Shown here in pieces: positions 28,603 through 36,953 of a stretch of 64,000 nt of DNA (positions within the stretch are counted from its first letter, which is position 1; each line of letters begins with the position of its first letter). The notes under the pieces were generated by a model that did no database searches, was not told the DNA's origin, and saw nothing but the letters and a program-made list of their open reading frames with translations. The DNA is taken from the NCBI GenBank assembly GCA_038234785.1, contig JBBQTC010000007.1, forward strand, positions 23,860 to 87,859, given 5' to 3'. This DNA comes from UBA668 sp038234785. Lineage in GTDB: Bacteria > Actinomycetota > Acidimicrobiia > Acidimicrobiales > Ilumatobacteraceae. A program made the translations under genes and the position numbers.

Positions 28603-28620
28603 GCTCGATGTGGGAAAGGC

Positions 28621-30327
28621 TCAGGCTGTGAAGCCCGCCTGTCCGCAGTAGAAGTGGCCAAGACCGGTGGCAACGACGCCGGTCACCTTGCTGGTCGTCG
28701 CGTACAGCGAGTTGTAGAAGTACGGGATTCCGTACGGCACGTCCTCGTTGGCGATCTTCTGGATGTCCTTGATCGCGGACTTCTGACCGTCGAGATCGAG
28801 CGACGACTGGTACGACTTGACCGCCGCGCGGAGCGGCTCGGAGATGTAGTGCGCCGAGTTCCATTCGCCCGTTGCGTATGCCTTCACGAGGTACACGTCC
28901 GGCACGCCACGCGGGCCGTAGTCGACGATCCCGAAGTCCATGCCGCCGTCGCAACCGGTCGGCTCGTTGGTCGAGTCGTAGACCTTGCACCACTCTTCGC
29001 CGTCGACCGACTTCTCCTGTTGCAGCGTCACGTTCATGCCGATCTCCTTCAGCTGGCTCTGAATGACCTGGGCGAGCTGCGGGATCTCCTGGAGCTTCGG
29101 GAACGCCATGGTGGCCGAGAGACCTTCCTTGCCGGCGTCCTTCAGCAACTGCTTGGCCTTCTCGATGTCACGCTCTCGCTGCGGCTGGCTGCTGTCGAAG
29201 TAGGCATAGATCGGTGCGATCGGGTGATCGTTGCCGATGTCGCCCTTGCCCTTGAGCACGGTCGAGATCAGCGCGTTGCGGTCGAGTCCGAGTGCGACGG
29301 CCTGACGGACCCGAACGTCGGTGAAGTCGCCCTCACGGCAGTTCATCCACATCTGGCGGTGCGCCGAGCCGTGGATGACACCGATGTTCAACGAGGAGTC
29401 GGCGAGCAGTGCATCGCCGCCAACGACCGAGAACTGCACGATCGCATCGGCCGCGCCACCCTGCAGGCCCGAGATCTGCGTTGCGATGTCATCACTGAAC
29501 AGGAACTCGAGCTTGTCGAGGTAGGGCTTGCCGCCCCACCAGTCGGTGTTGGCCTCGAACGTCGCTCCGGTCGCGGGGTCGTACTTGGTGAGCTTGAACG
29601 CTCCGGTGCCGGCGGGCTTCTGGTCGAGCGTGGTGCCCAGTTCGTAGTCCTTCGGAGTGATGACCGCCTGCGGGTTGTAGGGGCCGACCTGGAACGGGAA
29701 CTGACCATCCGGCGTCAGGAGCGTGATCTCGACGGTGCTGTCGTCGAGGGCCTTGGTCGATCCTGCCTCGATGTAGGACTTCAGGTTGCTGCCGGCGAGA
29801 CGATCCATGGTGGCCACGACGTCGGCCGAGGTGAACGGCGAACCGTCGTGCCACTTGACGCCCTTTCGGAGGTTGAACGTCCACACACTGCCGTCGGCGT
29901 TCGGGCTCCACGACTCGGCGAGCATCGGTGACAACGTCGCGCCGAGGGTGTTCACGAGGTACTCGAACGAGGTCACGACGGGTGTGTAGGTGCCGAGGTC
30001 GGCCATGGCCACCGGGTCGAGCGGACCGGCGGGCTTCTGCGCCGCGATGCGGAGCGTGCCGCCCTGCTTGATCGCGCCTGCCGGAGCCATCGTGTCGCCG
30101 GGACCGGTGGTGACGCTGCCGCCGCCGGCGGTCGTCGGGCTGCTGGACGGACTGTCGCTGCCGCAGGCGGCGATGACCGATCCCATGAACGCCATGCTGA
30201 GTCCGATGACGCTGCCGCGCTGTACGAACGCACGTCGACTCAGGCGACCCTGTGCATACGATTCGATGAGTTCGAGCTCGACCGGTCGCGCGTTGCTGCG
30301 CAGCTTGTCGAAGAGTGAATATGCCAT
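28621..30327 (-). CDS. Dpp/Opp-type ABC transporter substrate-binding lipoprotein
   Basis: A 568-residue SBP_bac_5 family protein. The unusual N terminus has ~30 polar residues, then LSRRAFVQRG (a Tat-like twin arginine at 31-32), a hydrophobic stretch and the lipobox VIAAC with Cys55. Export as a folded, lipid-anchored protein is therefore plausible. Family segments include TLSPMLAESWSPNADGSVWTFNLRKGVKWHDGSPFTSADVV and GTGAFKLTKYDP. It captures the solute for the DppBC/DppDF complex. The ATG at 30327 is the natural start. Upstream, CAACAACGTAGTTG (30411-30424) is a near-palindrome that may be an operator. Ligand unknown. Confidence 0.92.
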   Translation of the reverse strand: MAYSLFDKLRSNARPVELELIESYAQGRLSRRAFVQRGSVIGLSMAFMGSVIAACGSDSPSSSPTTAGGGSVTTGPGDTMAPAGAIKQGGTLRIAAQKPAGPLDPVAMADLGTYTPVVTSFEYLVNTLGATLSPMLAESWSPNADGSVWTFNLRKGVKWHDGSPFTSADVVATMDRLAGSNLKSYIEAGSTKALDDSTVEITLLTPDGQFPFQVGPYNPQAVITPKDYELGTTLDQKPAGTGAFKLTKYDPATGATFEANTDWWGGKPYLDKLEFLFSDDIATQISGLQGGAADAIVQFSVVGGDALLADSSLNIGVIHGSAHRQMWMNCREGDFTDVRVRQAVALGLDRNALISTVLKGKGDIGNDHPIAPIYAYFDSSQPQRERDIEKAKQLLKDAGKEGLSATMAFPKLQEIPQLAQVIQSQLKEIGMNVTLQQEKSVDGEEWCKVYDSTNEPTGCDGGMDFGIVDYGPRGVPDVYLVKAYATGEWNSAHYISEPLRAAVKSYQSSLDLDGQKSAIKDIQKIANEDVPYGIPYFYNSLYATTSKVTGVVATGLGHFYCGQAGFTA

Positions 30328-30476
30328 TGGTTCTCCCCCAGGTGCTGTGTGAATATCGCAACGATCTTCACCCAATCGAGCGGACGGTAGCCCTCACGAT
30401 CGTCGAAGGTCAACAACGTAGTTGCTTTCCCCCGAGGTGGTGAGCCGTGTCGAGATCTCGCCCTCCACGGTTGGCG

Positions 30477-30504
30477 GACTGTACCACGGGTTTCCGGTAC
30501 AGTC
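30477..30504. promoter_or_regulatory. 28-bp palindrome upstream of the second mttB-type gene
   Basis: GACTGTACC (30477-30485) and its exact reverse complement GGTACAGTC (30496-30504) flank 10 bp. It lies 45 bp before the ATG of the mttB-type gene at 30549 and in the divergent interval with the substrate-binding protein gene. It is a good operator candidate; the regulator is unknown. Confidence 0.6.
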
Positions 30505-30548
30505 GTTCCAACATCGACGAACGGTCTCGCCGAGAATTGGGGGAATCG

Positions 30549-32102
30549 ATGACCACGATCGAGCCCACGCCGCCGCGTCGACGAACAGGGGGACGGGCCG
30601 CGAGAACCGCCGCTCGGTCCGGACCCGGCGCGCGCCCGAGCGCGCCACCGTTCATCACCCGCGAGATCCCTCCGTACGAGTTGCTCAGCGAGGACGGCGT
30701 CGCTTCGGTGGAGGCACACGGCGACCGTCTCCTCGCCGAGATCGGCATCGAGATCCGCGACGATGCCGAGGCACTCCAACTCTTCCGCGACGCCGGTGCC
30801 TCGATCGACGGCGTCACCGTCCACTTCGATCCGGGCCACGTCAAAGCCCTGTGCGCAACTGCGCCGCGCGAGTTCACCCAACTGGCACGGAACCCAGCCC
30901 ACAACGTCCAGATCGGCGGCAACCACGTCGTGCTCGCTCCCACGTACGGCTCGCCGTTCGTCCGCGACCTGCAGAGTGGACGCAGGTACGGCACGATGGA
31001 GGACTTCGAGAACTTCGTCAAACTCACCTACAGCACGCCGTGGCTCCACCATTCCGGTGGCACCGTGTGCGAGCCGACGGACGTGCCCGTCAACAAGCGC
31101 CATCTCGACATGGTGTACGCACACCTGCGGTACACCGACAAGGCGTTCATGGGGTCGGTCACGGCGCCCGAGCGTGCGGCCGACAGCATCGAGATGGCCA
31201 GGATCGCGTTCGGCGCCGAGGTAGTGGATCGCGAGTGCGTCATCCTCGGCAACGTCAACGTCAACTCCCCGCTGGTCTGGGACGCCACGATGACGGGTGC
31301 TCTCAAGACCTACGCCAGAGCGAACCAGGCGCCGGTGGTCGTGCCGTTCATCCTCGGCGGAGCGATGGGCCCGGTCACGACTGCGGGTGCGGTCGCCCAG
31401 GCGCATGCGGAGACGCTCGTCGGTGTCGCGCTCGGACAGCTCGTCCGCCCGGGCTCACCGGTGATCTACGGCAACTTCCTCTCCTCGATGGCCCTGCGCA
31501 GCGGCAGCCCCACCTTCGGCATGCCAGAGCCGGCACTCGGGTCGCTGTTGGTCGGGCAACTGGCGCGACGGGTCGGGCTCCCTCTGCGGTGTTCGGGCGC
31601 ATTCACATCCTCAAAGGTTCCCGACGGACAGGCCATGACCGAGTCGGCGGTCAGCATGATGTCGGCGCTGCTGTGCGGCGCGAACTTCATCCTCCATTCT
31701 GCGGGTTGGCTCGAGGGTGGACTGACGATGGGCTACGAGAAGTTCATGATGGACCTCGACCTCTGCGGCTCCGCGCACACCTATCTCAAGGGCGTGTCGC
31801 TCGACGAGGATCAGTTCGCCTTCGACGGATTCGCAGAGGTCGGGCCGGGCAAGCACTTCTTCGGCTCGCAGCACACCCTGCGCCACTATCAGTCCGCGTT
31901 CTACGAGCCGTCGCTGAGCGACAACACCTCCTACGAACAGTGGCGTGACGCCGGAGAGATGGCGTCCGAGCAGCGCGCCGCGGTGATGGTCCGCGACACG
32001 CTCGGAAGCTACGAGGCCCCGCCGATCGACGATGCGGTGAACGCCGAGCTCCAGGAGTTCGTCGCGCGGCGCAAGTCCGAGATGCCGGACCAGTGGTACT
32101 GA
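30549..32102 (+). CDS. MttB-superfamily (non-pyrrolysine) amine methyltransferase
   Basis: A 517-residue methyltransferase of the same superfamily as the genes at 20420 and 63083 and very similar to the latter (shared WLHHSGGTVCEP, KRHLDMVY, FMGSVTA). The N terminus is Arg/Ala-rich (RRRTGGRAARTAARSG) before IPPYELLSEDGVASVEAHGDRLL. The end has GPGKHFFGSQHTL. It would demethylate a quaternary or tertiary amine onto a corrinoid protein; the only corrinoid gene in view is at 58454. No UAG codon is present. The ATG at 30549 follows a GGGGGAAT stretch that may serve as ribosome binding site. The downstream flavoprotein gene begins 19 bp after its stop, so they probably act together. Confidence 0.87.
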   Translation: MTTIEPTPPRRRTGGRAARTAARSGPGARPSAPPFITREIPPYELLSEDGVASVEAHGDRLLAEIGIEIRDDAEALQLFRDAGASIDGVTVHFDPGHVKALCATAPREFTQLARNPAHNVQIGGNHVVLAPTYGSPFVRDLQSGRRYGTMEDFENFVKLTYSTPWLHHSGGTVCEPTDVPVNKRHLDMVYAHLRYTDKAFMGSVTAPERAADSIEMARIAFGAEVVDRECVILGNVNVNSPLVWDATMTGALKTYARANQAPVVVPFILGGAMGPVTTAGAVAQAHAETLVGVALGQLVRPGSPVIYGNFLSSMALRSGSPTFGMPEPALGSLLVGQLARRVGLPLRCSGAFTSSKVPDGQAMTESAVSMMSALLCGANFILHSAGWLEGGLTMGYEKFMMDLDLCGSAHTYLKGVSLDEDQFAFDGFAEVGPGKHFFGSQHTLRHYQSAFYEPSLSDNTSYEQWRDAGEMASEQRAAVMVRDTLGSYEAPPIDDAVNAELQEFVARRKSEMPDQWY

Positions 32103-32121
32103 GGCGACAGGGGCACCGGCG

Positions 32122-34170
32122 GTGAACGACGCACGCACCGACCCACTCCTTCAACCGTTCCAGCTGAAGCACCTGCGGTTGAAGAACCGCGTGATGAGCA
32201 CCTCCCACGAGCCCGCGTACAGCGAGGACGGCATGCCCAAGGAGCGCTACGCGGCGTACCACGCCGAGAAGGCCAAGGGCGGGCTGGCTCTGACGATGAC
32301 GGCAGGCACCGCAGTGGTCAGTCCTGACAGTCCGCCAGCGTTCGGCAACCTGTTCGCGTACGCCGACGAGATCGTGCCGTGGATCCAGCGAATGACCGAC
32401 GCCATCCACGAACACGAGTGCGCGGCGATGATCCAGATCAGCCATCTCGGCCGGCGCACCGGGTGGAGCCAGGACGACTGGCTGCCGGTCGTGGCGCCGT
32501 CGCGTCTGCGCGAGCCCGCGCACCGATCGCACCCGAAAGAGGCAGAGCCCTGGGACATCCGCCGGATCGTCGGCCACTATGCCGACGCCGCGGAACGGAT
32601 GAAGGCCGGCGGCATGGACGGCATCGAGATCGAGGCGTATGGGCACCTCTTCGACCAGTTCCTCTCCCCCGCCACGAATCATCGGACCGACGAGTGGGGC
32701 GGGTCGTTCGAGCACCGGCTGCGCTTTCCGATGGCGGTGCTGCGCGCCGTGCGCGAGCGGGTGGGTGCGGACTACATCGTCGGCGTGCGGATGGTGATCG
32801 ACGAGCAACTTCCCGACGGTCTGGACACCCGTGGCGGGCTCGACGCCGTGCAGCGGTTCGCGGCGGAGGGCCTGATCGACTTCGTCAACGTGATCCGCGG
32901 CAGCATCGCCAACGACGCGCTGCTGTCGGAGGTGATCCCCTTGCACGGGATGCCATCGGCGCCGCACCTCGACTTCGCCGGCATGGTGCGCGAGCACACC
33001 GACATCGCGGTGTTCCACGCCTCCAAGATCGACGACATCGCCACCGCACGCCATGCAATCCGAGAGGGCAAGGTCGACATGATCGGCATGACACGCGCCC
33101 ATCTCGCCGACCCGTACCTCGTCACCAAGATCCGACTCGGCCAGGAGTCCACGGTCCGGCCCTGCGTGGGCGCGACGTACTGCCTCGATCGCATCTACCA
33201 GGCAGGCGAGGCGCTGTGCATCCACAACGCGGCAACCGGACGCGAACTGTCGATGCCCCATGTCATCGATCGGGCGACCTCTTCCCGTCGCGTCGTCGTG
33301 ATCGGTGCCGGCCCCGGAGGGCTCGAAGCGGCCCGGGTGAGTGCCGAACGCGGCCACACGGTCACGGTTCTCGAGGCGATGCCGTGGGCCGGCGGGCAGC
33401 TGCGCCTCGCCGCCCGCAACCATCGCCGACGCGATCTGATGGGCATCGTCGAATGGCGGGTGGCAGAGCTCGATCGCCTCGGTGTCGAGGTTCGCTACGA
33501 CACCTACGCCGACGATCGCGTCGTCATGGACCTCGCACCCGACGTCGTCATCGTCGCGACTGGCGGCATGCCACAGAACCCTGCGGTGGAAGCGGGGGCC
33601 GACTTGATGGTGAACGCGTGGGACGTCGTCGGCGGCGACGCCCGGCCCGACGGCGACGTGATTCTCTACGACGACGACGGATCCCACTCGGCGATGACCA
33701 CCGCCGAGATCCTCGCCCGACAGGGGGTCCACCTCGAACTGGTCACGCCGGAACGCACGATGGGCGTCGACGTCGGCGGGCTCAACCTCGTCCCGTATGC
33801 GAGGGCACTCAACGAAGCCGACGTCCGCGTCACGCTGAACCAGCGTGTGATGTCGATCGCCCGCCGACCCGATGGGCGACTGGCGGTCGACATCGGCAGC
33901 GACCACTCGCCGGTCCGACACACCCGCATCGTCGACGCGGTGGTCGGCGACCACGGAGTGCTCGCCAATGACGAGCTCTACCACGCCCTCGTGCCGGGCT
34001 CACTGAACCTCGGCGAGGTCGACCATCACGCGCTCGTGCACGGCGACCCGCAGACCGTGCGATCCAACGAGTCAGGCACCTATCAGGTCTTCCGCATCGG
34101 CGACGCAGTCGCGGGCCGCAACATCCACGCGGCGATCTTCGATGCGCTCCGACTCTGCAAGGACCTCTGA
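32122..34170 (+). CDS. TMADH/N-methylproline-demethylase-like flavin oxidoreductase missing one Fe-S cysteine
   Basis: A 682-residue Old-Yellow-Enzyme/2,4-dienoyl-CoA-reductase-type fusion. Residues 1-370 form an FMN barrel (LLQPFQLKHLRLKNRVMST, GGMDGIEIEAYGHLFDQFLSPATNHRTDEWGGS). An Fe-S segment follows, then an NAD/FAD domain (RRVVVIGAGPGGLEAARV). The family 4Fe-4S motif normally has four Cys. Here they are C348, A351, C354 and C366, so the second ligand is Ala. I recall the same CVGA-x2-C form in N-methylproline (stachydrine pathway) demethylase-type proteins, so a 3Fe cluster or cluster loss may be a subgroup trait. Likely role: oxidative N-demethylation after the MttB-type enzyme encoded just upstream. 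Start is GTG at 32122. Confidence 0.85.
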   Translation: MNDARTDPLLQPFQLKHLRLKNRVMSTSHEPAYSEDGMPKERYAAYHAEKAKGGLALTMTAGTAVVSPDSPPAFGNLFAYADEIVPWIQRMTDAIHEHECAAMIQISHLGRRTGWSQDDWLPVVAPSRLREPAHRSHPKEAEPWDIRRIVGHYADAAERMKAGGMDGIEIEAYGHLFDQFLSPATNHRTDEWGGSFEHRLRFPMAVLRAVRERVGADYIVGVRMVIDEQLPDGLDTRGGLDAVQRFAAEGLIDFVNVIRGSIANDALLSEVIPLHGMPSAPHLDFAGMVREHTDIAVFHASKIDDIATARHAIREGKVDMIGMTRAHLADPYLVTKIRLGQESTVRPCVGATYCLDRIYQAGEALCIHNAATGRELSMPHVIDRATSSRRVVVIGAGPGGLEAARVSAERGHTVTVLEAMPWAGGQLRLAARNHRRRDLMGIVEWRVAELDRLGVEVRYDTYADDRVVMDLAPDVVIVATGGMPQNPAVEAGADLMVNAWDVVGGDARPDGDVILYDDDGSHSAMTTAEILARQGVHLELVTPERTMGVDVGGLNLVPYARALNEADVRVTLNQRVMSIARRPDGRLAVDIGSDHSPVRHTRIVDAVVGDHGVLANDELYHALVPGSLNLGEVDHHALVHGDPQTVRSNESGTYQVFRIGDAVAGRNIHAAIFDALRLCKDL

Positions 34171-34196
34171 CGCCGCCCCCGAGGTCCCGCCCCGAT

Positions 34197-34245
34197 GCCG
34201 CAGGCCCGAAATGATGCCCCAGGGGCATCATTCGGGGCCTGCGGC
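34197..34245. terminator. Large hairpin after the flavin oxidoreductase gene
   Basis: Arms of 24 bases (34197-34220 and 34222-34245) around a one-base loop are complementary with two mismatches. They contain GCCGCAGGCCC and ATGATGCCCC. No T-run follows. It lies 26 bp after the flavoprotein stop and before the fhs control region, and probably insulates the two units. Confidence 0.75.
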
Positions 34246-34268
34246 GGCGCGACCGGCGAGCTCTGAAT

Positions 34269-34315
34269 GTTCCGTATCGTGGATTGTTCCACCAGGCGGA
34301 ACGATGCGCTATTCT
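34269..34315 (+). promoter_or_regulatory. Tandem IclR-type operators and promoter of the fhs operon
   Basis: GTTCC-N7-GGAAC at 34286-34302 is a perfect 5+5 palindrome. A degenerate copy, GTTCC-N7-GGATT, abuts it at 34269-34285. TTCCAC (34287-34292) within the operator could be the -35 box, with TATTCT (34310-34315) as -10 after a 17-bp spacer. The same palindrome occurs at 37977 and 58421, upstream of the iclR gene and the corrinoid operon. Confidence 0.7.
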
Positions 34316-34368
34316 TGGCACGATCGTTCCCTCAACGTCGAGGGGATTCCGTCCTCCAGGGGGTAACC

Positions 34369-36066
34369 GTGTCCTTCCCGTCCGATCTCGAGATCGCACG
34401 CGCTGCGAAGCTCGCTCCGCTCGCCGACATCGCCGCCCAGATGGGCATCGGCCCGCACTTGCTGGAGGCCCACGGCGAGGACCTGGCGAAGATCAAGCTC
34501 GAGGCCATCGAAGAGCTCAGCGATCGCCCCAAGGCGAAGTACGTCGTCGTCACGGCGATCACCCCGACCCCGCTGGGCGAGGGCAAGACCACGACCACGG
34601 TCGGCCTCGGCCAGGCGATGCAGCACATCGGCAAGCGTGCCGTCATCAGTCTCCGCCAACCCAGCATGGGGCCGACGTTCGGCATCAAGGGCGGCGCCGC
34701 AGGTGGCGGCTACAGCCAGGTCGTCCCCATGGAGTTGCTCAACCTGCACCTCACCGGCGACTTCCACGCGGTCACCGCGGCCCACAACCTGCTCTCGGCA
34801 ATGGTCGACAACCACCTGCACCAGGGCAACGAGCTGGGGCTCGATCTTCACAACATCACCTGGCGACGAGTGCTCGACGTCAACGACCGTGCACTGCGCA
34901 ACATCATCGTCGGGCTGGGCGGGAAGATGGACGGCGTCACCCGCCAGACCGGGTTCGACATCACTGCGGCCTCCGAGGTCATGGCGATCTTCGCCCTGTC
35001 GACATCGCTCGAGGACATGCGTGCCCGCATGGGGCGCATCGTGGTGGGGTACACCAAGGACGGCGACCCGGTCACCGCCGAACAACTCAAGGGCGCCGGC
35101 TCGATGGCCGTCATCATGAAGGAGGCGCTGAAGCCCAACCTGCTCCAGACGCTCGAACACACGCCGGTGATCGTGCACGCAGGCCCGTTCGGCAACATCG
35201 CCCACGGCAACAGCTCGATCGTCGGCGACCTGATCGGCATCCGTGGCGGTGACTACCTCATCACCGAGGCCGGCTTCGGCGCCGACATGGGTGCAGAGCG
35301 GTTCTTCAACATCAAGTGCCGCACCTCCGGCATGGTGCCCGACGCAGCGGTGCTCGTCGCAACGGTCCGGGCGCTCAAGGCGCACAGCGGCAAGTTCAAG
35401 ATCGTTGCCGGCAAGCCGCTGCCGGCCGACCTGCTCGCCGAGAACCCCGACGATGTTCGGGCGGGCGCAGCGAACCTCATCAAGCAGATCGAGAACGTCA
35501 AGGTGCACGGCGTCTCCCCCGTCGTCGCCATCAACGCGTTCCCCGGAGACTTCGCCAGCGAGCACGCGGCGATCCGCGAGATCGCCGAGAGCGTCGGCGC
35601 TCGCGTCGCGGTCTGCACGCACTTCTCCGATGGCGGCGCCGGCGCCACCGATCTGGCCCGTGCCGTGGTCGAGGCCTGCGACGAGCCGAGCAACTTCCAG
35701 TTCTGCTACGAGGACGAGGACTCGCTGAAGACCAAGATCGAGAAGGTCGCCACGAAGATCTACGGCGCAGCCAACGTCACCTACTCCGCGGCGGCGAACA
35801 CCCAGCTCGCTCGCTACGAGAAGAACGGCTTCGGCCACCTGCCCGTCTGCATCGCCAAGACCCACCTGTCGATCAGCTCCGACGCCTCGCTGAAGGGCGC
35901 TCCCACGGGGCACACGGTCAACGTCCGCGAGGTACGGGCCAGTGTCGGGGCAGGGTTCGTGTATCCCATCTGCGGCGACATGACCACGATGCCCGGCCTC
36001 GGGTCGGCACCGGCGGCGAGCATCATCGACTTCGACGAGCACGGCGAGATCATCGGGTTGTCATGA
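34369..36066 (+). CDS. fhs: Formate--tetrahydrofolate ligase
   Basis: Interconverts formate + ATP + tetrahydrofolate and 10-formyl-tetrahydrofolate. The 565-residue sequence has the P-loop TPLGEGKTTTTVGL, RQPSMGPTFGIKGGAAGGGYSQV, EAGFGADMGAEKF-like segment (EAGFGADMGAERFF), and the C-terminal GDMTTMPGLGSAPAA. In a catabolic cluster it would run in the formate-forming, ATP-yielding direction. Start: GTG at 34369 follows AGGGGG with suitable spacing; an in-frame ATG at 34267 would lie in the operator region. The stop overlaps the folD ATG by 4 bp. A putative IclR operator precedes it. Confidence 0.97.
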   Translation: MSFPSDLEIARAAKLAPLADIAAQMGIGPHLLEAHGEDLAKIKLEAIEELSDRPKAKYVVVTAITPTPLGEGKTTTTVGLGQAMQHIGKRAVISLRQPSMGPTFGIKGGAAGGGYSQVVPMELLNLHLTGDFHAVTAAHNLLSAMVDNHLHQGNELGLDLHNITWRRVLDVNDRALRNIIVGLGGKMDGVTRQTGFDITAASEVMAIFALSTSLEDMRARMGRIVVGYTKDGDPVTAEQLKGAGSMAVIMKEALKPNLLQTLEHTPVIVHAGPFGNIAHGNSSIVGDLIGIRGGDYLITEAGFGADMGAERFFNIKCRTSGMVPDAAVLVATVRALKAHSGKFKIVAGKPLPADLLAENPDDVRAGAANLIKQIENVKVHGVSPVVAINAFPGDFASEHAAIREIAESVGARVAVCTHFSDGGAGATDLARAVVEACDEPSNFQFCYEDEDSLKTKIEKVATKIYGAANVTYSAAANTQLARYEKNGFGHLPVCIAKTHLSISSDASLKGAPTGHTVNVREVRASVGAGFVYPICGDMTTMPGLGSAPAASIIDFDEHGEIIGLS

Positions 36067-36953
36067 GCGAGAACTTCGACCGCACGCCCGGCGGAGCGAT
36101 CCTGATGGACGGCATCCGCTTGCGCGGCGAGATCATCGCCCAGCTGAGGGCGACGATCGACGCTGCCGGTTCGCCGAGCGTCTGTCTCGCCACCGTGCTC
36201 GTCGGCGACGACAAGCCGAGCCAGCTCTACGTCGCCAGCAAGCGCAAACTCGCCGGCGAGGCAGGCATGCAATCACGACACGTCGGGCTGCCCAACGACG
36301 CGTCGCAGGCCCAGGTCGAGGACGCGGTCGCCGAACTCGTGGCCGACCCGGCGGTGCACGGCATCCTCTGCCAACTTCCCCTGCCCGACGGACTCGACCC
36401 GGAACCCGTGCTCGCGCTGATCCCTCCGGAGAAGGACGTCGACGGTCTCACCGAGCGCTCGATGGGGCGCCTCGTGCGCGGGCTGCCCGGCCACGTCGGC
36501 TGCACCCCACTCGGCGTGATGCGACTGCTCGAGCGCTACGGCGTTGCCACGTCGGGCAAACGGGCCACCGTGATCGGGCGCTCCACGCTCACCGGACTGC
36601 CCCAGGTGCTGCTGCTCGGGCGCAAAGGCGTCGACACCACCGTCACGCTGGCACACTCGCGCACCGGCGCGGCCGACATGCTCGAGGTCTGCCGTCAGGC
36701 CGACATCATCGTCGCCTGCGCCGGCCAGGCGCGGATGATCACGGCTGCGCACGTCAAGCCCGGTGCGGCCGTGGTCGACGTTGGTGTCTCGCGCACCGAG
36801 GCGGGCATCGTCGGCGACGTCGATTTCGACGCCGTGCAGGCGATCGCCGGGGCGATCACGCCCATGCCTCGCGGCACCGGCCCGATGACCATCGCCTGCT
36901 TGCTGGAGAACACGCTCTCCGCGGCTCGCATGCTGGGAGCCTTTCCCGCGTGA
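36063..36953 (+). CDS. folD: Methylene-tetrahydrofolate dehydrogenase/cyclohydrolase
   Basis: Bifunctional enzyme oxidising 5,10-methylene- to 10-formyl-tetrahydrofolate. The 296 residues include SQLYVASKRK (Tyr and catalytic Lys region), ILCQLPLPDGLD, PPEKDVDGLT and the dinucleotide loop TVIGRSTLTGLPQ, ending with PMPRGTGPMTIACLLENT. The usual IVGKP of the NADP loop reads LTGLP here. Overlap with fhs (ATGA) and with the next gene (GTGA) makes a three-gene translationally coupled set. It links methylene-tetrahydrofolate from the GcvT-type dehydrogenases to Fhs. Confidence 0.95.
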   Translation: MSENFDRTPGGAILMDGIRLRGEIIAQLRATIDAAGSPSVCLATVLVGDDKPSQLYVASKRKLAGEAGMQSRHVGLPNDASQAQVEDAVAELVADPAVHGILCQLPLPDGLDPEPVLALIPPEKDVDGLTERSMGRLVRGLPGHVGCTPLGVMRLLERYGVATSGKRATVIGRSTLTGLPQVLLLGRKGVDTTVTLAHSRTGAADMLEVCRQADIIVACAGQARMITAAHVKPGAAVVDVGVSRTEAGIVGDVDFDAVQAIAGAITPMPRGTGPMTIACLLENTLSAARMLGAFPA

